From Chitinophaga sp. H8 (lineage in GTDB: Bacteria; Bacteroidota; Bacteroidia; Chitinophagales; Chitinophagaceae): 64,000 nucleotides of DNA. The stretch is taken from NCBI RefSeq assembly GCF_040567655.1, contig NZ_JBEXAC010000001.1:1860001-1924000 (forward strand), given 5' to 3'. Positions within the stretch are counted from its first letter, which is position 1; each line of letters starts with the position of its first letter. Both the position numbers and the translations under genes were made by a program. Below are positions 45,534-53,754 of the stretch, one piece after another. Under the pieces are notes generated by a model. That model was not told the origin of the DNA, made no database searches, and worked only from the letters and a program-made list of their open reading frames with translations.

Positions 45534-46631
45534 TTACTCCGGGAACATTGTTTTATCCAGGCCAGGAATGATTTTAAGTGCGTTTTTATAGTAGATCTTC
45601 TTCAGGATATTATCCGGTAGGTTCATTCCGTACATACGCCAGAAAGCGTGATATTTCTTGTGATAGGGGAAGTATTCATCTGCTGTTTCCAGTTCCCGGA
45701 AATAAGTAGCATATTCATCGGGTACCCAGGAATCTTTACCAAACAGGATCCGGTCCTGGTATTTTTCAAAGAACTGCCTGGCCATGATAGGCTGGCGCCC
45801 CAATTCCGCAATAACGGCACCAAATTCCACATACATATTGGGCATTTCGTTCATTAACCTGGACAGCTGGCCGAGATCGTTGGCATACCAGCCAAAATGT
45901 GCATTGATAAAAGTAGTTTGAGGATGTTTTTTGAACATGCGGTGTTCTTCGGCAATGATCTGTTCCCAGGGTACAGGGTTTTTAGGGCCCCGCTTACGGC
46001 CTGGGTGCGTGGTAATTTCGAGCCAGCGTTCGTTATGTTCATCGGGTGTATCCCAAAAAGGTTTAGGATCTGCAGCATGTATCAGTACCGGGATTTTCAA
46101 TTCACCGCATTTTTTCCAGATAGGGTCCAGGCGAGGATCGTCGATAGTGACCCGTTTTCCGGTGTTGTCATTCACGGACAGTCCCAGGTTCTTAAAGATT
46201 TTCAGTCCGCGGGCTCCCTGTTTTACATCTTCTTCCAGTTGGGCTACTGCTTTGTCCGTCCAGCCACTGCTACCAATACCGGAGAAGTTAATATTGGCAA
46301 ATACCACCAGCCGTTTAGGCGCATGAGCTTTGATGTTGTCGGTCATTTTTTTCAGGCCGCTGCCATTTCCTCCGCTTAAATTCACCATTATCTGCATATT
46401 GAGCTTGTCCATGGCCGCCATCAGTTCATCCAGGTTCTGTTCGCCCAGGTTCCATTGGTGATTATGTACGTCAATAAAAGGGAATCTGGCCCTGGTTTTG
46501 ATATGCTCTGGTACTACCAGTGTAGACACCGGATCATATTTTTCAAAATCCATGGTGCTTTTTTCCTGGCCTTGTGAGGCCGCTGAGAGCAATAGCATAC
46601 CGGATAGTAACAGGAGGGGGGATTTTGACAT
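45534..46631 (-). CDS. Exported amidohydrolase (Amidohydro_2 family)
   Basis: A 365-residue protein with signal peptide (ends SQGQE). TIM-barrel metal hydrolase of the amidohydrolase-2 group: H56/H58 in FIDVHNHQW, a histidine in PVLIHAADPKPFWDTPDEH, another in TFINAHFGW, and an aspartate in LFGKDSW. The order fits an ACMSD/aminocarboxymuconate-type decarboxylase or lactonase fold. The substrate is unknown and there are no pathway neighbours. It differs in family from the amidohydrolase at 211-1485. Confidence 0.87.
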   Translation of the reverse strand: MSKSPLLLLSGMLLLSAASQGQEKSTMDFEKYDPVSTLVVPEHIKTRARFPFIDVHNHQWNLGEQNLDELMAAMDKLNMQIMVNLSGGNGSGLKKMTDNIKAHAPKRLVVFANINFSGIGSSGWTDKAVAQLEEDVKQGARGLKIFKNLGLSVNDNTGKRVTIDDPRLDPIWKKCGELKIPVLIHAADPKPFWDTPDEHNERWLEITTHPGRKRGPKNPVPWEQIIAEEHRMFKKHPQTTFINAHFGWYANDLGQLSRLMNEMPNMYVEFGAVIAELGRQPIMARQFFEKYQDRILFGKDSWVPDEYATYFRELETADEYFPYHKKYHAFWRMYGMNLPDNILKKIYYKNALKIIPGLDKTMFPE

Positions 46632-46761
46632 AAGTAAATGTTGTAATGTTTTAGTAAATAAATCTAAACATTTGAGTGATTATTTTTCGCATTAATAGGA
46701 TGAATGGCAAGATTATTCACAGATGTGAGGAATTGGTTTTCAGAATGTAGTGATCGTGGAG

Positions 46762-46769
46762 TATTTTTG
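46762..46769 (+). promoter_or_regulatory. -7 promoter element of purC
   Basis: TATTTTTG matches TAnnTTTG, about 71 nt before the purC ATG. Upstream there is only a T-run, no exact -33 TTTG. Confidence 0.5.
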
Positions 46770-46840
46770 CAATCTGGTAGCTGTTAAAGTATGGCTATCA
46801 GGGAGAAAGGTAACAACGTTATATTAATAATTTATAATTC

Positions 46841-47770
46841 ATGATAGCTACTAATTTACAAATTCCAGGTCAGACGGCCTTTTACAAAGGAAAAGTACGT
46901 GATGTGTATACCATTGAGGACAAATTGATGGTGATGGTAGTGAGTGATCGTATTTCCGCATTTGATGTGGTATTACCACGTCCTATTCCTTACAAAGGAC
47001 AGGTATTGAACCAGGTAGCTGCCATTATGCTGGATGCTACCAAAGACATTCTGCCAAACTGGGTAAAATCAGTTCCATTGCCAAATGTAACCATTGGTAT
47101 AAAATGCGACACTTTCCCGGTAGAAATGGTGGTGCGTGGTAACCTTACCGGTCATGCCTGGCGTACTTATAAGAGCGGACAGCGTGTATTGTGTGGTGTA
47201 AAGATGCCGGAAGGAATGAAAGAGAATGACTTTTTCCCGGAGCCGATCATTACGCCTACCACCAAGGCACATGAAGGTCATGATGAGGATATTTCCCGTG
47301 AAGAGATCATTGCACAGGGCCTGGTAAGCAAAGAAGATTATGAGCAGCTGGAAAAATATACCCTGGCACTGTTTAAAAGAGGAAAAGAGCTGGCAGCAAA
47401 ACGTGGTCTGATCCTGGTAGATACCAAGTATGAATTTGGTAAATCCGGCGATACCATCTATGTGATCGATGAAATCCATACACCGGATTCTTCCCGTTAT
47501 TTCTATGCAGAAGGATACGAGGAAAACCAGCAAGCCGGCAAACAGCAGAAACAGCTGAGTAAGGAATTTGTGCGGGAATGGTTGATGGAAAACGGCTTCC
47601 AGGGCAAAGAAGGACAAAGTGTACCTGAGATGACAGACGAGTTTGTAAACAGTGTGAGCGAACGCTATATTGAGCTGTTTGAAAACATTACCGGACAAAA
47701 GTTTGTGAAAGAAGATGTTTCCCAGGAAGCAGCAGAAGAAAAGATAAAAGCAACTTTAAAAAGTCTTTAA
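46841..47770 (+). CDS. purC: Phosphoribosylaminoimidazole-succinocarboxamide synthase
   Basis: A 309-residue SAICAR synthetase. It has [20 protein letters not shown] with [18 protein letters not shown] near the N-terminus, [19 protein letters not shown], and [20 protein letters not shown]. These cover the ATP and CAIR/aspartate binding loops. The enzyme joins aspartate to CAIR in purine synthesis in the cytoplasm. Length agrees with the longer eukaryote-like form common in Bacteroidota. Followed within 7 nt by a strong terminator, so transcribed alone. Confidence 0.97.
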   Translation: MIATNLQIPGQTAFYKGKVRDVYTIEDKLMVMVVSDRISAFDVVLPRPIPYKGQVLNQVAAIMLDATKDILPNWVKSVPLPNVTIGIKCDTFPVEMVVRGNLTGHAWRTYKSGQRVLCGVKMPEGMKENDFFPEPIITPTTKAHEGHDEDISREEIIAQGLVSKEDYEQLEKYTLALFKRGKELAAKRGLILVDTKYEFGKSGDTIYVIDEIHTPDSSRYFYAEGYEENQQAGKQQKQLSKEFVREWLMENGFQGKEGQSVPEMTDEFVNSVSERYIELFENITGQKFVKEDVSQEAAEEKIKATLKSL

Positions 47771-47776
47771 TACGTA

Positions 47777-47803
47777 AAAGCCTCGCTCCGGCGGGGCTTT
47801 TTT
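47777..47803 (+). terminator. purC terminator
   Basis: GCCTCGC and GCGGGGC pair with one G-U around TCCG, preceded by AAAA and followed by six or more T. Textbook rho-independent terminator. Confidence 0.92.
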
Positions 47804-47825
47804 AGATGTCAATATTTGGTTTTTT

Positions 47826-48383
47826 ATGAGAAAGATAGCGCTGCTGACTGTAGCATATGCCCTTGTTTGTTTGGCCTGTAACAACCAACCTGAATCCGAG
47901 ACTACAGATCAGATCATTGAAAAGGTAACTGCCAATAGTCCCGGTATAAATAAGGGCGCAGGCACTTATGAGATCAGTGCACCCAGGGGGTGGGAAAAAA
48001 AGGACACTTCCATAGGAGGGGTGAAGATTACCTTTTTGTTTGAACCCGTGGTAGCAGGCGCCCGGTTCCGCACAAATATCAATGTAGTGACAGAATCCAT
48101 GGGAGAAGACTCCTGGGATACGTATTACAAAAAGAACATGTCCACTATCCGTCAGTATACACAGGATTTTAAGGAGCTGGGAGAAGGGCAGGAGGATATT
48201 AACGGACTGAAAGCCCGTTGGTTTAAGTATAGTCATACACAGAGTGGCGTAGCTATAGATGCAATGATTTATGCTTTAACGAAAGATAATATCGCCTATG
48301 TTATTACCTGCACTGCACAGGGCGGAAAGCTGGAAGCGTATAAGCCCCAGCTGGCAGAAGCATTGCAGTCATTTAAGTTTTAA
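47826..48383 (+). CDS. Lipoprotein of unknown function (PsbP/DcrB-like fold possible)
   Basis: A 185-residue lipoprotein with lipobox LACN (about C18). The pattern YEISAPRGWEKKDTSIGGVK, followed by a long N-containing strand (NINVVTESMGEDSWDTYYKK), a helix, GLKARWFKY and a final ALQSFKF helix, resembles small PsbP/DcrB-like lipoproteins. No catalytic motif. The role is not known. No consensus promoter lies between it and the purC terminator. Confidence 0.78.
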   Translation: MRKIALLTVAYALVCLACNNQPESETTDQIIEKVTANSPGINKGAGTYEISAPRGWEKKDTSIGGVKITFLFEPVVAGARFRTNINVVTESMGEDSWDTYYKKNMSTIRQYTQDFKELGEGQEDINGLKARWFKYSHTQSGVAIDAMIYALTKDNIAYVITCTAQGGKLEAYKPQLAEALQSFKF

Positions 48384-48419
48384 TACAGCAACCGTTAAGA
48401 GAAACGGGTACATATTCGC

Positions 48420-48427
48420 TAATTTTG
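48420..48427 (+). promoter_or_regulatory. -7 promoter element of the MsbA-like gene
   Basis: TAATTTTG matches TAnnTTTG, 19 nt before the TTG start at 48447. No -33 TTTG. Confidence 0.5.
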
Positions 48428-48446
48428 GAGTTAAAACGATCAGCTT

Positions 48447-50246
48447 TTGAAACATCTGGCAGCACTCAATAAGTACTTTATCAAGTATAAGTGGTATATG
48501 ACGCTGGGCATGCTGTTTACCGCTATATCTATCGTATTCAGCGTTTTCCAGCCTATAATGGTAAGGCAGATTTTTGATCTGCTGGCCAAGAACCTGGACA
48601 GTTACCGCATGATCAGTGATATGGCCAGTTTGAAAAGTGCTTTCCGGGCAGACTTTTCCAAAGTACTGGCGTTCTATGGTATTACGATCCTGCTCTTTGC
48701 ATTGCTGAGTGGGTTTTTCATGTTCCTGCAGCGGCAAACGCTGATAGTGATGAGCCGTCATATTGAATTTGATCTCAAGAATGAAATATACCAGCACTAC
48801 CAGGTGCTGGACCTCAACTTCTTTAAAATGCATCGCACAGGTGACATGATGAGCCGTATTACGGAAGATGTGTCACGGGTACGGATGTATGTAGGGCCTG
48901 CATTGATGTATTCTACCCGTACTATTATTATGGTGGTAATCATTGTATACCTGATGGTAAAAGTGAATCCGTTGCTGACCCTGTATACCTTGTCACCATT
49001 GCCGTTGCTGGCAGTAACGATTTATTATGTGAACCGGATTATTCACCGCAAAAGTGAACGTATCCAGGCGCAATTATCCAACATTACTTCTATTGCCCAG
49101 GAATCTTATTCCGGTATCCGTGTCATCAAATCCTATGTACAGGAAGATGCCAGTGCCCGGCATTTTGAAGAAGCCAGTGAAGAATACAAACAAAGCTCTA
49201 TCAGTCTTGCTAAAACAGATGCCCTCTACCAACCCAGCATGGCCTTAATGATCGGACTGAGTGTGATCCTGACCATTTTTGTTGGAGGTATGCAGGTGAT
49301 CAAAGGAAATATTACGGTAGGCAACCTGGCAGAGTTTGTGATTTATGTGAATATGCTCACCTTTCCTTTCTTTTCTATTGGTTGGGTAGCTTCCATGATC
49401 CAGCGTGCTGCAGCTTCACAGCAGCGGATCAACGAATTTTTACAGGTAAAGCCTGCCATTAAGGATGAGCCTGGAGCGCAAAGCGTGAAAATAGCCGGAG
49501 CCATCAGGTTTGAGAACGTTACATTTACCTACCCGCATACAGGTATTACGGCAATAAAAGACTTTAACCTGGACATTCTGCCGGGGCAAAAAGTGGCTGT
49601 AATAGGGCGTACCGGCTCCGGGAAGTCTACCATGGCACAACTGCTGATACGTATGTATGATCCGCAGGAAGGCCGGGTATTGCTGGATGGACATAACTTA
49701 AGGGAAATAACGCTGGAAAGCCTCCGTAGCCAGATCAGTTATGTGCCACAGGATGTGTTCCTGTTCTCCGATTCCATTACGAATAACATCCGTTTTGGGA
49801 CCCCTTCTGCCGATCAGGAAGTAGTGCAAACTGCCGCCAGGCAGGCTTCGGTAGAAAAGGATATCCTTAACTTTAAAGAAGGGTTTGATACCATGATAGG
49901 AGAGCGGGGTGTTACGCTGAGCGGTGGCCAGAAACAGCGTATTTCAATTGCCAGGGCACTGATCAAAAACCCGGATATTCTATTGTTTGATGATTGCCTT
50001 TCTGCAGTGGACGCCCGCACGGAGAAGGAAATAATTGGCAACCTGTATGCCTATCTGAAAGATAAAACTGCCATCATCATCACCCACCGCATCTTTGCCC
50101 TGTTTGAGTTTGATAAGATCATTGTATTGGACGAAGGGCGTATAGTAGAAGAAGGTACACATGGAGATTTATTATCATTAAATGGGTATTATGCCGAGCT
50201 ATATGCGCGCCAGCAATCGGGAGAAGAGGAGTCTGTAAGTGAATAA
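48447..50246 (+). CDS. ABC exporter, fused membrane and ATPase domains (MsbA-like)
   Basis: A 599-residue half-transporter with a TTG start. Six transmembrane helices span about 18-310 (type I exporter fold). The nucleotide-binding domain has Walker A GRTGSGKST (about 387-395), signature LSGGQKQR (about 491), Walker B ILLFDDCLSAVD and H-loop IITHRIF. Walker B ends in DD where most ABC proteins have DE, so the catalytic glutamate position is Asp. It would act as a dimer, exporting lipids or drugs. A non-canonical site suggests slow turnover or a heterodimer partner elsewhere. Confidence 0.92.
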   Translation: MKHLAALNKYFIKYKWYMTLGMLFTAISIVFSVFQPIMVRQIFDLLAKNLDSYRMISDMASLKSAFRADFSKVLAFYGITILLFALLSGFFMFLQRQTLIVMSRHIEFDLKNEIYQHYQVLDLNFFKMHRTGDMMSRITEDVSRVRMYVGPALMYSTRTIIMVVIIVYLMVKVNPLLTLYTLSPLPLLAVTIYYVNRIIHRKSERIQAQLSNITSIAQESYSGIRVIKSYVQEDASARHFEEASEEYKQSSISLAKTDALYQPSMALMIGLSVILTIFVGGMQVIKGNITVGNLAEFVIYVNMLTFPFFSIGWVASMIQRAAASQQRINEFLQVKPAIKDEPGAQSVKIAGAIRFENVTFTYPHTGITAIKDFNLDILPGQKVAVIGRTGSGKSTMAQLLIRMYDPQEGRVLLDGHNLREITLESLRSQISYVPQDVFLFSDSITNNIRFGTPSADQEVVQTAARQASVEKDILNFKEGFDTMIGERGVTLSGGQKQRISIARALIKNPDILLFDDCLSAVDARTEKEIIGNLYAYLKDKTAIIITHRIFALFEFDKIIVLDEGRIVEEGTHGDLLSLNGYYAELYARQQSGEEESVSE

Positions 50247-50324
50247 CAATCATTATCTTGTATACCCCCGGTGGCAGGGATTTACAGCCATCTTTTCTGA
50301 TTTATCAAAATCATTTAAAAATAT

Positions 50325-50354
50325 TTTGATATTTGTAAAACAATAGTATATTTG
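50325..50354 (+). promoter_or_regulatory. Full Bacteroidota promoter for the DUF3276 gene
   Basis: TTTG (50325-50328), 18-nt spacer, TATATTTG (50347-50354). Both boxes are exact matches to the -33/-7 consensus, spacer one base short of the usual 19-21. The GTG start follows 50 nt later. Confidence 0.8.
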
Positions 50355-50404
50355 TTCCTTATTGAAAACAGGATTTGATTCGTTAACACTTAAATCTATC
50401 AACT

Positions 50405-50854
50405 GTGGCGTACGAAAACAACAATCAACAGGAAAGAAATAACGACAGCATCTTTTCTAAGCGATTGAAAGCGGGTAAAAGAAGGACCTACTTCTTTGAT
50501 GTAAAGACCACTCGGGGAAACGACTACTTTTTAACTATTACTGAAAGTAAAAAGCGTTTCAATGACAACGGTTATGACAGGCACAAAGTATTCTTGTACA
50601 AGGAAGACTTTAATAAATTCCTGAATGCATTAACGGAGACCATTAACTACGTGAAGACTGAGTTGATGCCGGACTTTGACTTTGATGCCTACAATCATGA
50701 CTATGTACAGGAAGACCAGGACGATGCAGAAGGTGCTGAAAGCAATTCAGTAGCATCTGCCGACACTGCTGCAGCAGTAGTTAGTGCCGACGTTGAAGTT
50801 GCTGCTCCGGCAGCTGCCGCCGCCTCCCATAGCGATGATGTAGACAAATGGTAA
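50405..50854 (+). CDS. DUF3276 PUR-domain (Pur-alpha-like) nucleic-acid-binding protein
   Basis: A 149-residue protein with a GTG start. Residues about 15-100 form a single PUR repeat (SKRLKAGKRRTYFFDVKTTR, NDYFLTITESKKRF, HKVFLYKEDFNKFLNAL), the bacterial single-repeat version that dimerises and binds single-stranded nucleic acid. The C-terminal third (about 105-149) is an acidic then Ala/Val-rich low-complexity tail, probably disordered. It has a full -33/-7 promoter and is followed by a long hairpin, so it is likely well expressed and monocistronic. Confidence 0.92.
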   Translation: MAYENNNQQERNNDSIFSKRLKAGKRRTYFFDVKTTRGNDYFLTITESKKRFNDNGYDRHKVFLYKEDFNKFLNALTETINYVKTELMPDFDFDAYNHDYVQEDQDDAEGAESNSVASADTAAAVVSADVEVAAPAAAAASHSDDVDKW

Positions 50855-50904
50855 AATTAGCTGTGAGCTTTAAGCCATGAGCTTCGAGCTTTGGCAAAGC
50901 AATA

Positions 50905-50942
50905 AAAAAAGGAGAAGAACAATACTGTTCTTCTCCTTTTTT
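50905..50942 (+). terminator. Terminator of the DUF3276 gene
   Basis: AAAAAAGGAGAAGAACA pairs perfectly with TGTTCTTCTCCTTTTTT around ATAC. A 17-bp stem ending in a T-run, able to act in both directions. Confidence 0.9.
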
Positions 50943-50998
50943 GTAGCTGTTGGCTTTTAGCTTTTAGCCCAATGCAGCGGATGTATTGGTAAGTATTT

Positions 50999-51057
50999 AA
51001 GCTAAAAAAAGCGAATGAACAAAGTATAATAACCTGTTCATTCGCTTTTTTTAGCTT
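50999..51057. terminator. 23-bp perfect hairpin downstream of pgi
   Basis: AAGCTAAAAAAAGCGAATGA (+ACA) at 50999-51021 is exactly complementary to 51035-51057, loop of 13 nt. T-runs lie within both strands' 3' arms. Placed to stop pgi transcripts on the minus strand, and possibly read-through from the plus side. Confidence 0.88.
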
Positions 51058-51099
51058 GTGTTGGGCTCGAAGTTCGTTTAATCAGCTAATAGCTAAATA

Positions 51100-52758
51100 C
51101 TAACGGCTAAAAGCTATCTTCTTCCATGCATTAATCAGCCCGTTGGTGGATGCGTCATGACTGGTTATCTGGTCATTGTTTTCCAGTTCCGGCAATATTT
51201 TGTTGGCCAGTTGTTTACCCAGTTCTACACCCCATTGGTCGAAGCTGTAGATATTCCAGATAACGCCCTGTACAAAAATCTTATGTTCGTATAGTGCTAC
51301 CAGTGATCCCAATGACCTTGGCGTAATTTCTTTTACCAGGAAGGAGTTGGTAGGCCGGTTGCCGGTAAATACCTTAAAGGGAATAAGGGCAGCCATTTCT
51401 GCTTCCGGCATGTTGGCTTTTTGCAGTTCTGCCTTTACCTCCGCAGCTGTTTTACCATTCATGAGTGCTTCCGTTTGGGCAAAGAAGTTAGAGAGCAGTT
51501 TCACATGATGATCACCAATAGGGTTATGGCTGATAGCAGGTGCGATAAAGTCGCATGGGATCATCCGGGTACCCTGGTGGATCAGCTGATAAAAAGCATG
51601 TTGTCCGTTCGTGCCGGGTTCTCCCCATACGATAGGTCCTGTTTCATAACTTACAGGCTTACCATTGCGGCCTACATACTTACCATTACTTTCCATATTA
51701 CCCTGTTGGAAATAGGCCGCAAAGCGATGCATGTATTGGTCATATGGCAATATTGCTTCAGTAGCCGTATCAAAGAAATTGCTGTACCAAAGACCTATCA
51801 GCGCCATCAGTACCGGTATATTCTGTTCAAAAGGAGTAGTTTCAAAATGCTGATCCACCGCATGGGCACCTTCCAGTAATGCTTTAAAGTGAGGAAAGCC
51901 AATGGTGAGCGCTATAGAAAGACCGATAGCGGACCATAATGAATAACGGCCGCCTACCCAGTCCCAGAATTCAAACATATTTACGGGATCTATTCCAAAG
52001 GCTGTCACCGCTTTTTCATTCGTGGAGAGTGCGGCAAAATGTTTGGCCACGTGTGCTTCGTCCTTAGCATGCTCCAGAAACCATTGCCTTGCAGTGAGTG
52101 CGTTGGTCATGGTTTCCTGGGTGGTAAATGTTTTGGAAGCAATGAGGAAAAGAGTTTCTTCCGGACTTACTTTTTTCAGTGTTTCGGCAATATGCGTACC
52201 ATCCACATTGGATACAAAATAGGTCTGGATGCCTGGTTGCCAGTAAGGCTTTAATGCTTCGGTTACCATTACGGGGCCGAGGTCAGATCCTCCAATACCG
52301 ATATTCACGATATAGCGTATGGGCTTTCCCGTATAGCCTTTCCATTCTCCGGAATGTATTTTGGCACAGAAGCCTTCCATTTTATCGAGCACCGCCAGCA
52401 CATCCGGCATCACATCTTTTCCGTCTAATACTACTGGTTTACCTGACAGGTTACGTAAAGCCACATGCAATACTGCCCGGTTTTCCGTTGCATTGATCTT
52501 TTCTGCTCCGAACATCGCTTTTATAGCATGCTCCACGCCACATTCCCTGGCTAGTGCCAGCAGTTGGGTACGGGTTGTATTATTGAGGATATTCTTTGAA
52601 TAGTCAAAGAGGATCTCTTCAAAACGTAGCGAGAAGTTGTCAAAGCGTGTGGCATCCTGTGCAAACAGGTCGCGCATTTGCACTTTTTTCATCTCAGTAG
52701 CATGTTGTTGCAGTGCCTGCCATGCTTTAGTGCTAGTAGGATCGGTAGTTGGAAACAT
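51100..52758 (-). CDS. pgi: Glucose-6-phosphate isomerase
   Basis: A 552-residue enzyme of the long bacterial/eukaryotic PGI type. Active-site and signature regions are clear: [54 protein letters not shown] (PGI signature 1 region), [19 protein letters not shown] with the catalytic glutamate and histidine, and [13 protein letters not shown] (signature 2). It interconverts glucose-6-P and fructose-6-P in glycolysis. The last residues (AFSR) and the stop are encoded by the heptameric repeat array, so this tail is probably non-conserved. Confidence 0.97.
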   Translation of the reverse strand: MFPTTDPTSTKAWQALQQHATEMKKVQMRDLFAQDATRFDNFSLRFEEILFDYSKNILNNTTRTQLLALARECGVEHAIKAMFGAEKINATENRAVLHVALRNLSGKPVVLDGKDVMPDVLAVLDKMEGFCAKIHSGEWKGYTGKPIRYIVNIGIGGSDLGPVMVTEALKPYWQPGIQTYFVSNVDGTHIAETLKKVSPEETLFLIASKTFTTQETMTNALTARQWFLEHAKDEAHVAKHFAALSTNEKAVTAFGIDPVNMFEFWDWVGGRYSLWSAIGLSIALTIGFPHFKALLEGAHAVDQHFETTPFEQNIPVLMALIGLWYSNFFDTATEAILPYDQYMHRFAAYFQQGNMESNGKYVGRNGKPVSYETGPIVWGEPGTNGQHAFYQLIHQGTRMIPCDFIAPAISHNPIGDHHVKLLSNFFAQTEALMNGKTAAEVKAELQKANMPEAEMAALIPFKVFTGNRPTNSFLVKEITPRSLGSLVALYEHKIFVQGVIWNIYSFDQWGVELGKQLANKILPELENNDQITSHDASTNGLINAWKKIAFSR

Positions 52759-52780
52759 AATATCTCAAATTAATGCAGGC

Positions 52781-52788
52781 CAAAAGTA
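52781..52788 (-). promoter_or_regulatory. -7 promoter element of pgi
   Basis: On the minus strand, TACTTTTG matches TAnnTTTG, 22 nt before the pgi ATG (52758). No exact -33 TTTG. Confidence 0.55.
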
Positions 52789-52827
52789 AATAATTTAGTT
52801 GGCAGTCTATAGCTGGTAAAAGAGGTA

Positions 52828-53634
52828 TTAGTTTGTTTTTCTGCGGTATAGCTGCCAGGATATGCCTACGGCAATAACACCCATGGCGATAATACTGGCA
52901 TGAATAACAGGAGATTCTTCCATTACATCTGCTTGTTCCCGCTTTAATAAAATACCATAAAAGGCCCAGATGCTAACCAGGGCGTAGGTGATATTGTTGC
53001 GGCGCAGTATCATGATCAGTGATAAAAGGGTGCCGATGCCAATCATTAACACTGCCCAGTTTACCTGGGAGATACCAGCACCATCCCATCCGTAGTATAC
53101 CATTAGCGCGGTAATATTAGCCAGGGTAGCAATGCTGATCCAACCGAGGTACAGGCTGAACGGAAGCTGTATGAATAATTTTTCATGTGTATGTGCAGGA
53201 GTCCGGCTAATATTGAAATTACGATGAATGATCAGCAGGGAAAAAAGTAATAGCAGCATCAGGCACATGGAGAGTGGGAGCAGTTCGTAATGCCAGGCCA
53301 ATAACCAGCAGCTGTTGGCCAGGCAGCTGATGAGCCACCAGCCTTTCATACGGGTCATAAAGTGCTTCAGTTCCTCCGGGCGACGGCCGGAAAAAGCCAG
53401 CCATAGCTGGTAGATAATGAAGGCCAGTAACGAAAGATAGATCACACTCCAGATGGAAAAGGTGATTCCTGCAGGAGTGAACAAGTTAGGATATTGATCT
53501 GCTATCTGCCCGGTACTTTTTCCATTGATGGGGAGTAGCACTGCCAGCATATTGATGGCAATAACGATGATGAGGCCAATGGTGTTGAATACAGATTTGT
53601 TCTTATACAACAGGGATTTATGGGTTTCCAGCAT
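52828..53634 (-). CDS. TspO/MBR-like tryptophan-rich sensory family membrane protein, long form
   Basis: A 268-residue protein with seven or eight hydrophobic helices. NLFTPAGITFSIWSVIYLSL near residue 50 matches the TspO-like motif (TPxxxFxxxWxxxY), and tryptophans are frequent in later helices (LYLGWISIATLANITA, YYGWDGAGISQVNW). Canonical TspO has about 160 residues and five helices, so this is the longer variant seen in Bacteroidota and Firmicutes. Porphyrin or tetrapyrrole binding is the family theme; the role here is unproven. Divergent from prfB. Confidence 0.75.
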   Translation of the reverse strand: MLETHKSLLYKNKSVFNTIGLIIVIAINMLAVLLPINGKSTGQIADQYPNLFTPAGITFSIWSVIYLSLLAFIIYQLWLAFSGRRPEELKHFMTRMKGWWLISCLANSCWLLAWHYELLPLSMCLMLLLLFSLLIIHRNFNISRTPAHTHEKLFIQLPFSLYLGWISIATLANITALMVYYGWDGAGISQVNWAVLMIGIGTLLSLIMILRRNNITYALVSIWAFYGILLKREQADVMEESPVIHASIIAMGVIAVGISWQLYRRKTN

Positions 53635-53716
53635 AGATAGCTACTTTTTGAAATATTAAACATCCGGCTAAAATGTTCCGCAAAAACTGTTCCGGGATGA
53701 AGCTGGTAGGTACAGA

Positions 53717-53748
53717 TTTGTACATACACACACTTTTACATACATTTG
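53717..53748 (+). promoter_or_regulatory. Full Bacteroidota promoter for prfB, nearly leaderless
   Basis: TTTG (53717-53720), 20-nt spacer, TACATTTG (53741-53748): exact -33 and -7 boxes at ideal spacing. The prfB ATG at 53755 begins 6 nt after the -7 box, so the 5' leader is predicted to be only a few bases. Confidence 0.85.
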
Positions 53749-53754
53749 CTCCCT

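Larger units (their letters stand above)
50859..51118. repeat. Heptameric AGCT-type repeat element A flanking two hairpins
   Basis: Three arrays of 7-bp units related to TAGCTNT lie here. The first (about 50859-50895) is degenerate (AGCTGTG, AGCTTTA, AGCCATG, AGCTTCG, AGCTTTG). The second (50944-50971) reads TAGCTGT, TGGCTTT, TAGCTTT, TAGCCCA and is followed by ATGCAGCGGA. The third (about 51083-51118) is in the opposite orientation and provides the last residues and TAG stop of pgi. Between the arrays are two hairpins. A similar element lies at 56626-56790. Confidence 0.85.
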
